7,871 nucleotides of DNA from Flavobacterium sp. (lineage in GTDB: Bacteria; Bacteroidota; Bacteroidia; Flavobacteriales; Flavobacteriaceae), in contig JALRGZ010000188.1 in assembly GCA_023253295.1 (NCBI GenBank), positions 1 through 7,871 on the forward strand, written 5' to 3'. The notes under the pieces were generated by a model, which worked only from the letters and a program-made list of their open reading frames with translations, was not told where the DNA came from and made no database searches. Both the position numbers and the translations under genes were made by a program. Below are positions 1 through 6,297 of the stretch, piece by piece (the stretch's first letter is position 1; each line of letters begins with the position of its first letter).

Positions 1-1495
1 GTAATGTAGTATCATTGTTTTTAGAATGATAGTCTACAATGTCTTTTTCTTTTAGTTTTTCTAGAACAGCCTGAACTTCGGTCTCGGTGTGTTTTGATTT
101 TTGAGCAATAAACGGAATGTTTAAGTTGGTAGGTGTGTCGTAAATTCCTGGGTAGGCTCTCAAAATAGTCAATAGAATTTCTTCATCGTTAGGATTTAGA
201 CTAATGTACCGAATGACTTCTTTTGAAGGGATAATAAATTGTAAACTAATTTTTTCTGAGAATTCTTGGGATAAACTAATAACTCCCTGTCTGTCTAAAA
301 ACTGAATGGCATTGTAGGTTTTTAAAACAGGGAAATTGTATCGGTGACAAAACTGATTTAAATTAAAAGAATATTGTTCGTTTATTCCTTCACCATAGGC
401 AATCTGAAAAAAGTTACACATTTTGATAAAAACTTCCTTTAAAAAGCTTTTGTCAGGAAGAATATGTAAAAATTGATGCTCTGTTTGCGCAATATCAGAT
501 GGATTTGTAAGGAGAATGGAAAAAGCTTTCTCGTTGTTTCTTCCGGCTCTACCAGCTTCCTGATAATAATTCTCAAGATTGTCTGGAAGCTGAATGTGTA
601 TGACTGTTTTTACATTGGCTTTGTCAATTCCCATTCCAAAAGCATTGGTAGCAACCATAACCTGAACTTCTTCGTTCATCCATAATTGCATGTTTTTGTT
701 CTTTTCTTTGGTGGGTAATCCACCGTGGTAAAAAGTAGCTTTGAATCCTAAAGAGTTGAGCTGAGTGGCCGTGTCGGTACATGCTCTTCTGTTTCTTACA
801 TATATAATAGAAGGTTGTGGGTTTTTCTTCAAAATTTGCTGAATTCTAAAAAGTTTGTCCTCGATTTCAAAAACCATATACGCTATGTTTTTTCTTTCGA
901 ACGATTTTTCAAAATACATAGGGTTTTCAAGACTCAATTCTTTAATGATATCCTGCTTAACTCTTGGCGTAGCGGTTGCAGTCAGTGCTAGAAAAGGAGT
1001 TTTAGGAAAATGACTTTTTAAAGTGGCTATTTTAAGATAGGCCGGGCGGAAATCATGCCCCCATTGCGAAACACAATGCGCTTCATCTATCGCGATTAAA
1101 TTGATAGGAAGGTTTTTAATTCGGTCTAAAATCCATTCCGATTGTAATCGTTCAGGGGAAAGATAGAGGAATTTGTAATTTCCGTACTGACAATTATCCA
1201 GTAAATCAATAATATCATCCGTTTTGATACCTCCCGTAAGTGCAATTGCTTTAATGTCGCGCTTTTGTAAATTGGCAACCTGATCTTTCATTAATGCAAC
1301 CAATGGTGAAATGACTAAGCAAAGTCCTTTTTGCATCATGGCAGGGATTTGGAAACAAATGGATTTTCCTCCTCCGGTAGGCATCAGTGCAAAAGTATCA
1401 TGACCATTTAAAACCGCATCGATAATTTCTTCTTGTGGTGTTCTAAAACTATCGTGGTTCCAGTATTTTTTTAGAATTTGTAAAGCTTCAGACAT
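1..1495 (-). CDS. recQ: RecQ-family ATP-dependent DNA helicase (3' end beyond the left window edge)
   Basis: Superfamily 2 helicase that unwinds DNA 3'-to-5' using ATP, in recombinational repair and replication restart. I translated the minus strand from the ATG at 1495-1493; 498 codons stay open to the edge. Motifs seen: Walker A PTGGGKS (residues 39-45), motif Ia ISPLVALMKDQ (62-72), DEAH (137-140), the RecQ-specific aromatic loop SQWGHDFRP (143-151), motif III LALTATATP (169-177), motif V ATNAFGMGIDKA (282-293) and motif VI QEAGRAGR (312-319). After motif VI, E. coli RecQ has a four-Cys zinc motif within about 80 residues; here that stretch has only two isolated Cys (about 360 and 383). 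This matches a shorter Bacteroidota RecQ type in which, as I recall, a Cys cluster lies nearer the C-terminus, outside this window. The gene is divergent from the DUF493 operon. The family call is very sure; the exact RecQ subtype is inferred. Confidence 0.96.
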   Translation of the reverse strand, partial: MSEALQILKKYWNHDSFRTPQEEIIDAVLNGHDTFALMPTGGGKSICFQIPAMMQKGLCLVISPLVALMKDQVANLQKRDIKAIALTGGIKTDDIIDLLDNCQYGNYKFLYLSPERLQSEWILDRIKNLPINLIAIDEAHCVSQWGHDFRPAYLKIATLKSHFPKTPFLALTATATPRVKQDIIKELSLENPMYFEKSFERKNIAYMVFEIEDKLFRIQQILKKNPQPSIIYVRNRRACTDTATQLNSLGFKATFYHGGLPTKEKNKNMQLWMNEEVQVMVATNAFGMGIDKANVKTVIHIQLPDNLENYYQEAGRAGRNNEKAFSILLTNPSDIAQTEHQFLHILPDKSFLKEVFIKMCNFFQIAYGEGINEQYSFNLNQFCHRYNFPVLKTYNAIQFLDRQGVISLSQEFSEKISLQFIIPSKEVIRYISLNPNDEEILLTILRAYPGIYDTPTNLNIPFIAQKSKHTETEVQAVLEKLKEKDIVDYHSKNNDTTL

Positions 1496-1592
1496 GCAAA
1501 TAAGAAAAATGTTAATTCGTTTTTAAAGTGAAAAAACGGCAATTTTTTATGTAAATATTTCTTTGAGGATCAATAAAAAACTGATTTTAAAG

Positions 1593-1600
1593 CAAACTTA
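1593..1600 (-). promoter_or_regulatory. Possible -7 promoter element for recQ
   Basis: Reads TAAGTTTG on the minus strand, an exact match to the Bacteroidota -7 consensus TAnnTTTG, about 98 nt upstream of the recQ ATG. No clear -33 TTG lies 17-23 nt upstream, and the implied leader is longish, so this is a candidate only. Confidence 0.3.
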
Positions 1601-1695
1601 CTCAAACTAATTTAGAATTTTAAAAATTGAAGCTATCAAAATAATGATTTTGCTAAAATTCATATTCCAGAATTCATAATTTAGAATTGAAACCG

Positions 1696-1703
1696 TATAT
1701 TTG
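1696..1703 (+). promoter_or_regulatory. Promoter -7 element of the DUF493-DUF4290-murA operon
   Basis: TATATTTG matches TAnnTTTG exactly and ends 19 nt before the ATG at 1723, giving a leader of roughly 15 nt, typical of flavobacterial genes. A convincing -33 TTG at the usual spacing is not visible. No Shine-Dalgarno is present before the ATG; the leader is A/T-rich (TTTAAGACAAA). Confidence 0.55.
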
Positions 1704-1722
1704 CCTTTATTTTTAAGACAAA

Positions 1723-2007
1723 ATGGATAAGAAAACAGAGGAGTTTTTTGATAGATTAAGAAACGAGTTAGAAAAAAGTAATACTTGGCCAGCAATATAT
1801 TTGTTTAAGTTTATTGTACCAACTGATATTGAGAAAATCAAGCAAGTGGAACATACTTTTGACGGCATGGGTGCAGTAATTAAAACTACTCAGTCAAAAA
1901 CAGGTAAATTTACAAGTGTTTCAGTAGACGTGCAAATGCAAAGCCCTCAGGCGGTTATCGATAAATATATCGAAGTTTCCACAATCGAAGGAATTATTTC
2001 CTTATAA
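1723..2007 (+). CDS. DUF493 (YbeD-like) family protein
   Basis: A 94-residue soluble protein of the DUF493 family, whose E. coli member YbeD (87 residues) has a small alpha/beta ferredoxin-like fold resembling ACT/ArgR regulatory domains. What is seen: an acidic/basic N-terminal helix (residues 2-19), the strand motif WPAIYLFKFIVP (22-33), then a Gly/Ser-rich segment with SKTGKFTSVSVDVQMQSP (58-75) and a C-terminal helix and strand ending GIISL. Length and motif order fit the family. No signal peptide or membrane segment. The biochemical role is unknown in the family; a small-molecule-sensing or protein-binding role is inference from fold only. It is the first gene of the operon leading to murA, 58 bp before the DUF4290 gene. 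The start at 1723 is supported by the -7 element just upstream. Confidence 0.88.
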   Translation: MDKKTEEFFDRLRNELEKSNTWPAIYLFKFIVPTDIEKIKQVEHTFDGMGAVIKTTQSKTGKFTSVSVDVQMQSPQAVIDKYIEVSTIEGIISL

Positions 2008-2013
2008 TTTTGA

Positions 2014-2039
2014 AAAAGCATTATTTTAGTTTTGCTTTT
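2014..2039 (+). promoter_or_regulatory. Intergenic hairpin overlapping a TAnnTTTG box (possible internal promoter or attenuator)
   Basis: A 7-bp perfect inverted repeat, AAAAGCA (2014-2020) and TGCTTTT (2033-2039), separated by 12 nt, lies in the 58-bp gap between the DUF493 and DUF4290 genes. Its right side overlaps TAGTTTTG (2027-2034), an exact TAnnTTTG match. The nearest upstream TTTG (2009-2012) is only 14 nt away, shorter than usual. The stem is too weak to be a confident terminator. It may be an internal promoter for DUF4290-murA or chance. Confidence 0.3.
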
Positions 2040-2065
2040 GTTATTAAGCTCCAAAAAAATCAACT

Positions 2066-2788
2066 ATGAATCAGAAATATGTTAAAGAAAATGCGAATGA
2101 TGTAGTGCATCATTTAGAATATAATGCCGAAAGATCGCATTTGATTATTCCTGAATATGGACGTCATTTACAAAAGCTTATTGATCAGGCTACAGCAATT
2201 GAGGATGTAGAGACAAGGAATAAGGCTGCTAAATATATTATTCAGGTAATGGGAACTTTGAATCCGCATTTAAGAGATGTGCCTGATTTTCAACATAAAT
2301 TATGGGATCAGCTTTTTATAATGTCTGATTTTAAATTAGATGTTGAATCACCTTATCCAATCCCTTCCAGAGAGGTATTGCAATTAAAACCGGAAACTTT
2401 AAAATATCCTCAAAACTTCCCTAAATACCGTTACTATGGGAACAATATCAAATACATGATTGATGTTGCAAACCAATGGGAAGAAGGTGAAATGAAAAGT
2501 GCTTTGGTAAAAGTGATTGCTAATCACATGAAGAAATCCTATTTGAGTTGGAATAAAGACACCGTAAAAGATGATGTTATTTTTGAACACCTTTACGAAT
2601 TGTCAGAAGGGAAATTGAATTTATTACAAAGTACCGAAGAATTGATCAATACAACTGATTTATTGCGTACGAATAAGAGAACATCCAATAAAGTTTCTAC
2701 TCAAGGTCAGCCTAAAATTCAGAGTAATAAGAATAAAGGTTCTAAAGGGAAGAAATATTCGAACAATAACAACAATCAGAAACAATAG
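2066..2788 (+). CDS. DUF4290 domain-containing protein
   Basis: A 240-residue soluble protein of the DUF4290 family, which I know mainly from Bacteroidota; function not established. Conserved blocks seen: LEYNAERSHLIIPEYGRHLQ (residues 17-36), MGTLNPHLRDVPDFQHKLWD (62-81) and FIMSDFKLDVESPYPIP (84-100). The core is predicted largely helical. Residues 201-240 form a low-complexity tail with 11 Lys/Arg, 9 Asn (five consecutive) and no Asp/Glu, probably disordered and possibly nucleic-acid or surface binding (inference). The family core begins near residue 17, so this copy has a 16-residue N-terminal lead; there is no other ATG before residue 62, so the start at 2066 stands. It lies between the DUF493 gene and murA (60 bp upstream of murA, no terminator between). 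From memory the DUF4290-murA pairing recurs in Flavobacteriia, suggesting an envelope-related role. No signal peptide or transmembrane helix is visible. Confidence 0.9.
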   Translation: MNQKYVKENANDVVHHLEYNAERSHLIIPEYGRHLQKLIDQATAIEDVETRNKAAKYIIQVMGTLNPHLRDVPDFQHKLWDQLFIMSDFKLDVESPYPIPSREVLQLKPETLKYPQNFPKYRYYGNNIKYMIDVANQWEEGEMKSALVKVIANHMKKSYLSWNKDTVKDDVIFEHLYELSEGKLNLLQSTEELINTTDLLRTNKRTSNKVSTQGQPKIQSNKNKGSKGKKYSNNNNNQKQ

Positions 2789-2848
2789 TTTTAATAAAAG
2801 TTGGTAGATAAAATAAAATAGTAAAAAAATAAAATTGATATAGACTAT

Positions 2849-4162
2849 ATGGGAATTTTTAAAATTGAAGGAGGAATCCGTTTGAAAGGAGAAATTACTC
2901 CACAAGGCGCTAAAAATGAAGCCTTACAGATTTTATGTGCTGTACTTTTAACTTCGGAAGAAGTTACAATCAACAATATTCCCGATATTATAGATATTAA
3001 TAAGTTGATTACACTTTTAGGAAATTTAGGTGTAAAAATTACTAAGAACAGTCCTGGTTCTTATACTTTTCAATCAGATGAGGTAAATGTAGGTTATCTT
3101 GAAACTGAAGCTTTCAAAAAAGAAGGAGGTGCTTTAAGAGGTTCTATTATGATTGTTGGGCCGCTTTTGGCTCGTTTTGGAAAAGGATATATCCCAAAAC
3201 CGGGAGGAGATAAAATTGGAAGAAGAAGATTAGATACGCATTTTGAAGGATTCATCAACTTAGGAGCTAAATTTCGTTATAACAGAGAAGACCACTTTTA
3301 TGGTGTAGAAACTACTGATGGATTAGTGGGGGCAGATATGTTATTGGATGAGGCTTCGGTAACAGGAACTGCCAATATTGTGATGGCTGCTGTTTTAGCC
3401 AAAGGAAAAACAACTATTTACAATGCTGCTTGTGAGCCATATTTGCAACAACTTTGTAAAATGTTGAACTCTATGGGAGCTAAAATTACAGGAGTAGGTT
3501 CAAACTTATTAACGATTGAAGGAGTAGAGCGTTTAGGTGGTTGTGAGCACCGTATTCTTCCAGATATGATTGAAATTGGTAGCTGGATTGGTCTTGCTGC
3601 TATGACAAGAAGTGAAATTACGATTAAAAATGTTAGCTGGGACAATTTAGGTTTAATCCCAAATACTTTTAGAAAATTAGGAATCACTTTAGAGCGAAGA
3701 GGAGATGATATTTATATTCCAACTCATGAAAATGGTTACGAAGTAAAAACAGATATCGACGGATCTATCCTAACTATTGCTGATGCTCCATGGCCGGGAT
3801 TTACTCCGGATTTATTGAGTATCGTTTTGGTGGTGGCTACACAGGCTAAAGGAGATGTTTTGATTCATCAAAAAATGTTTGAAAGTCGTTTATTCTTTGT
3901 GGATAAATTAATTGATATGGGAGCCAAAATCATGTTGTGTGACCCACATAGAGCTGTGGTTATTGGACATGATTTTAAATCAACTTTGAAAGCTACAACG
4001 ATGTCTTCACCTGATATTCGTGCGGGAATCTCTTTGTTGATTGCTGCGCTTTCCGCAAAAGGAACAAGCACGATTCAAAATATAGAACAAATCGATCGTG
4101 GTTATGAGCGTATTGATGAACGATTAAGAGCTATTGGAGCTAAAATTGTTCGTGTTGAATAA
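2849..4162 (+). CDS. murA: UDP-N-acetylglucosamine 1-carboxyvinyltransferase MurA, Asp active-site variant
   Basis: Transfers enolpyruvate from phosphoenolpyruvate to UDP-GlcNAc, the first committed cytoplasmic step of peptidoglycan synthesis. Length 437, versus 419 for E. coli MurA. Landmarks (E. coli equivalent): K22-N23 in GAKNEALQ (K22, N23); loop PGGDKIGRRRLD at 118-129, with D121 in place of C115 and R126 matching R120; D321 in FTPDLL (D305); E345-S-R347 (the E329-N-R331 site); R391 in DIRAG (R397); and an EGVERLGG turn (224-231). Both inside-out alpha/beta repeats are complete and no frame break is seen. The Asp at the fosfomycin-target Cys predicts intrinsic resistance to fosfomycin, because C115D E. 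coli MurA is active and resistant and Mycobacterium tuberculosis and Chlamydia MurA naturally carry Asp. The gene is third in the operon, 5 bp before the CDF transporter gene. No Shine-Dalgarno is seen; the leader is A-rich. Confidence 0.97.
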   Translation: MGIFKIEGGIRLKGEITPQGAKNEALQILCAVLLTSEEVTINNIPDIIDINKLITLLGNLGVKITKNSPGSYTFQSDEVNVGYLETEAFKKEGGALRGSIMIVGPLLARFGKGYIPKPGGDKIGRRRLDTHFEGFINLGAKFRYNREDHFYGVETTDGLVGADMLLDEASVTGTANIVMAAVLAKGKTTIYNAACEPYLQQLCKMLNSMGAKITGVGSNLLTIEGVERLGGCEHRILPDMIEIGSWIGLAAMTRSEITIKNVSWDNLGLIPNTFRKLGITLERRGDDIYIPTHENGYEVKTDIDGSILTIADAPWPGFTPDLLSIVLVVATQAKGDVLIHQKMFESRLFFVDKLIDMGAKIMLCDPHRAVVIGHDFKSTLKATTMSSPDIRAGISLLIAALSAKGTSTIQNIEQIDRGYERIDERLRAIGAKIVRVE

Positions 4163-4167
4163 ATAAT

Positions 4168-5058
4168 ATGAGTAAAGAACAAAAAGCCATAGAGGCCACT
4201 TACTTTAGTATAATAGGAAATACCTGCTTAGCAATTATCAAAGGCTTAGCAGGTTTTTTTGGCAATTCTTATGCCCTAATTGCTGATGCAATTGAGTCAA
4301 CAACGGATATTTTTGCGTCCTTTTTGGTTTTATTTGGAATTAAATATTCTAACAGACCGGCCGATGAGAATCATCCGTATGGACATGGAAGAGCAGAGCC
4401 TTTAATTACTTTTTTGGTGGTTGGTTTCTTAATTACTTCGGCTACTGTTATTGCTTATGAAAGTATAGCTAATATTCAGGTTCCTCATGATTTACCTAAA
4501 TCCTGGACTTTGATAGTTTTGGGAGCAATAATTATTTGGAAAGAATATTCTTTTCAAACGGTAATGAAACGTAGTATTGAAACCAATAGTTCTTCATTAA
4601 AAGCAGATGCATGGCACCATAGAAGTGATGCGATTACTTCGGTAGCTGCATTTTTAGGGATTTCAATCGCCTTAGTTTTGGGAAAAGGCTACGAGTCTGC
4701 TGATGATTGGGCGGCATTATTTGCCTCGGGTTTTATTTTTTATAACAGCTTTTTGATTTTCCGTCCTGCACTAGGAGAAATCATGGACGAACACTTGTAT
4801 GATGATTTAATAGATCATATTCGTGTAGTTGCTTCGACAGTAAAAGGGATTCGTGGAACTGAAAAATGTTTTATCAGAAAATCAGGAATGAAGTATCATG
4901 TAGATTTACATGCTATAGTGGATGCTGATATTACAGTTAAAGAAGGACATCAATTAGCGCATATTTTGAAAGATACTTTACGCAAAGAAATTCCGGAATT
5001 AGGTCATGTTTTAATTCATATAGAACCTGATGATGAGCAATTTGTTTGTTCAGTATAA
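4168..5058 (+). CDS. Cation diffusion facilitator (CDF) family transporter
   Basis: A proton-coupled divalent metal exporter of the inner membrane (Zn, Fe, Mn or Co class; FieF/YiiP-like). 296 residues, the usual length. Six hydrophobic segments at about 12-32, 36-56, 80-101, 112-128, 156-175 and 181-198, then a cytoplasmic C-terminal domain (about 205-290). The transport site is E43-S-T-T-D47 in segment 2 and H150-H-R-S-D154 in segment 5; YiiP has DxxxD and HxxxD there, and many zinc CDFs have HxxxD in segment 2, so Glu at 43 is a variant first ligand. The conserved loop HPYGHGRAE is at 69-77. The C-terminal domain has H261, H265, H280 and H284 plus EPDD at 286-289, matching the YiiP dimer-interface metal sites. 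The substrate cannot be assigned from sequence. It begins 5 bp after murA stops, so it is co-transcribed, and ends just before a shared terminator. Confidence 0.93.
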   Translation: MSKEQKAIEATYFSIIGNTCLAIIKGLAGFFGNSYALIADAIESTTDIFASFLVLFGIKYSNRPADENHPYGHGRAEPLITFLVVGFLITSATVIAYESIANIQVPHDLPKSWTLIVLGAIIIWKEYSFQTVMKRSIETNSSSLKADAWHHRSDAITSVAAFLGISIALVLGKGYESADDWAALFASGFIFYNSFLIFRPALGEIMDEHLYDDLIDHIRVVASTVKGIRGTEKCFIRKSGMKYHVDLHAIVDADITVKEGHQLAHILKDTLRKEIPELGHVLIHIEPDDEQFVCSV

Positions 5059-5061
5059 ATG

Positions 5062-5101
5062 AAAAAAGCGAGTAAGATTTTAAATTCTAACTCGCTTTTT
5101 T
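5062..5101. terminator. Bidirectional intrinsic terminator between the murA operon and aroQ
   Basis: A 12-bp perfect stem, AAAAAAGCGAGT (5062-5073) with ACTCGCTTTTTT (5090-5101), enclosing 16 nt. It has a T-run on its right arm for the plus strand and, through the A-run on the left arm, a T-run for the minus strand. It lies in the 59-bp gap between two convergent stop codons (5058 and 5118), so it probably ends both transcripts. Confidence 0.9.
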
Positions 5102-5117
5102 ATGTTTTTGTGTAAAG

Positions 5118-5531
5118 TTATAAGAAAGACTGGATGGCTAAATCGTAACTTTTTAACCCAAATCCTAAAACCACACCTTTAGCATTTCCGGAAATATAAG
5201 ATTGATGTCTGAAACTTTCTCTTGAAAAAGTATTTGAAATGTGAACCTCTACTACTGGTGTTGTAATTCCTTTTACAGCATCGCCAATTCCAACCGAAGT
5301 GTGTGTGTAAGCTCCGGCATTCAAAATGATTCCGTCATAGGAAAAACCAAATTCTTGAATTTTATCGATTAATTCTCCTTCAATATTGCTTTGGTAGTAA
5401 TTGAATTCTATTGTTGGGAATTTTTGTTTCAATTCTTCAAAATATTCTTCGAAGGTTAAACTGCCATAAATTTCAGGTTCACGTTTGCCTAATAAGTTTA
5501 GATTGGGACCGTTTATAATGCTAATTTTCAT
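5118..5531 (-). CDS. aroQ: Type II 3-dehydroquinate dehydratase
   Basis: Converts 3-dehydroquinate to 3-dehydroshikimate, the third step of the shikimate pathway to aromatic amino acids and folate; type II enzymes are cytosolic dodecamers using an enolate mechanism. 137 residues, slightly short of the common 140-150. Seen: INGPNLNLLGKREPEIYG (6-23) with the catalytic Tyr at 22 and the lid Arg at 17; substrate-binding NAGAYTHTS (71-79); EVHISN (95-100) with the catalytic His at 97; and FSRESFRHQSY (102-112) with the substrate-binding Arg at 108. All key residues are present. The gene is convergent with the CDF transporter and shares its terminator. Only 74 bp separate it from the upstream barrel gene, and that gap contains a terminator, so aroQ needs a promoter inside that gap or depends on read-through. 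The ATG at 5531 is preceded by an A-rich leader. Confidence 0.97.
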   Translation of the reverse strand: MKISIINGPNLNLLGKREPEIYGSLTFEEYFEELKQKFPTIEFNYYQSNIEGELIDKIQEFGFSYDGIILNAGAYTHTSVGIGDAVKGITTPVVEVHISNTFSRESFRHQSYISGNAKGVVLGFGLKSYDLAIQSFL

Positions 5532-5538
5532 TTGTTTT

Positions 5539-5585
5539 GTTTTTTTGTAAAAATAAAAAAACCGTTCTGAATCAAGAACGGTTTT
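5539..5585 (-). terminator. Intrinsic terminator of the 5606-6160 barrel gene, possibly overlapping the aroQ promoter
   Basis: Stem 5558-5568 (AAAACCGTTCT) pairs perfectly with 5575-5585 (AGAACGGTTTT) around a 6-nt loop. Read on the minus strand it runs straight into a T-rich stretch (seven T, A, five T). It follows the stop of the barrel gene by about 20 nt. The same T-rich stretch reads TATTTTTA on the minus strand, 17 nt after a TTG located in the loop, resembling a weak -33/-7 promoter for aroQ. Confidence 0.85.
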
Positions 5586-5605
5586 GGTTTTATTTTAAAA
5601 ATTCT

Positions 5606-6160
5606 TTAGAACATAATGCCTGCAGATAATTGGATAGTGGAGTTTTTAATATCGGCATCTTTTGAAGCTTCGGTCAATCCTAGGCCATAGCGTGCCTGTA
5701 CAAACAGGTTCTTGGTGATATTTAATCCTAATCCGCCAACAACTCCAAATTCAAAGGTTTTAGAATCTTCTAAATCAACATTTTTTCTTTCACTTAACAA
5801 GAAAGATGCTTGTGGGCCAAGTTCTAAATTTAAACTGTTGCTTAAACCTATTTTTGCTACAACTGGAATAGAAAGGTAGCCTAATTCATTTTTAAATTCT
5901 TCAACAGCATTTTTGTAAGTGGCTCCTTGAGTTGAGTATAAAAGTTCCGGTTGAATGGCAAACTTGTCGATTAATTTAACTTCAGCAACTAAACCGGCGT
6001 GATAGCTTGTAATGGATTCTTTGCTTTCAAAAGCTGGTGGAGTATCTCCATTTTGATTAGCAAAATTTGCTCCTCCTTTGATACCAAAACGTACAGATTG
6101 TGCTTGTATTGCAGCATTTGTTCCTAATGCTATAATTGCTGCTAAGATTAGTTTTTTCAT
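5606..6160 (-). CDS. Porin-family outer-membrane beta-barrel protein (OMP_b-brl_2 type), paralog 1
   Basis: A 184-residue secreted protein of the small barrel families common in Bacteroidota (outer membrane beta-barrel domain, roughly eight strands). Signal peptide: Lys2-Lys3, hydrophobic core, and IQA before Gln21, so cleavage is probably after residue 20, giving an N-terminal Gln. The mature part begins RFGIKGGANFANQ (24-36) and has alternating hydrophobic strands: AEVKLIDKFAIQPELLYST (59-77), YLSIPVVAKIG (95-105), LNLELGPQASFLL (110-122), FGVVGGLGLN (138-147) and FVQARYGLGL (153-162). It ends in Phe184, as expected for a strand recognised by the Bam machinery. Ligand or function unknown: it could be structural, a narrow channel or an adhesin-like surface barrel. 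It is divergent from the paralog at 6470 and shares its AEVKL-DKFAIQPE block. Its own terminator follows at 5558-5585. Confidence 0.88.
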   Translation of the reverse strand: MKKLILAAIIALGTNAAIQAQSVRFGIKGGANFANQNGDTPPAFESKESITSYHAGLVAEVKLIDKFAIQPELLYSTQGATYKNAVEEFKNELGYLSIPVVAKIGLSNSLNLELGPQASFLLSERKNVDLEDSKTFEFGVVGGLGLNITKNLFVQARYGLGLTEASKDADIKNSTIQLSAGIMF

Positions 6161-6186
6161 AATTTATTAATTAAGATTTGAGACTG

Positions 6187-6194
6187 TAAATATA
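6187..6194 (-). promoter_or_regulatory. Weak -7-like element upstream of the 5606-6160 barrel gene
   Basis: Reads TATATTTA on the minus strand, one mismatch from TAnnTTTG (final G replaced by A), 26 nt upstream of the ATG at 6160. No good -33 TTG is seen, so the assignment rests mainly on position. Confidence 0.3.
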
Positions 6195-6297
6195 TAACAC
6201 TTATAGAATGATTTTATTGTGTTTTTGAATTTTTTGTTCATTTTTTAAAAATATAATGTAAGTTAAAACTTTCAAAGTTGTAAAATTGCTTCATTTT

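Noticed and set aside
473..685. Open frame of 70 codons on the plus strand
   Set aside because: It lies entirely antisense to the RecQ helicase motifs V and VI, has no family resemblance and no promoter element.
1607..1795. Minus-strand open frame of 62 codons across the recQ/DUF493 spacer
   Set aside because: It overlaps the operon promoter and the DUF493 start; its composition is that of translated AT-rich spacer (many F, I, L, K, N).
2789..2848. Separate promoter for murA in the 60-bp gap upstream
   Set aside because: No TAnnTTTG match or terminator hairpin is present there; co-transcription with the DUF4290 gene is the simpler reading.
2399..2905. Two minus-strand open frames (2399-2590 and 2660-2905) within and after the DUF4290 gene
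   Set aside because: Both are antisense to a recognised family; the hydrophobic F/L/I-rich translation of the second mirrors the Lys/Asn-rich tail on the other strand.
3418..4071. Two minus-strand open frames (3418-3687 and 3868-4071) inside murA
   Set aside because: They are complementary to the conserved MurA coding sequence and show no independent features.
6267..6279. 13-bp palindrome AACTTTCAAAGTT as a second operator
   Set aside because: Arms of six bases around one centre are expected at a modest rate in 300 bp of AT-rich DNA, and it is not close to either promoter element, so it is noted in the spacer entry but not claimed as a site.
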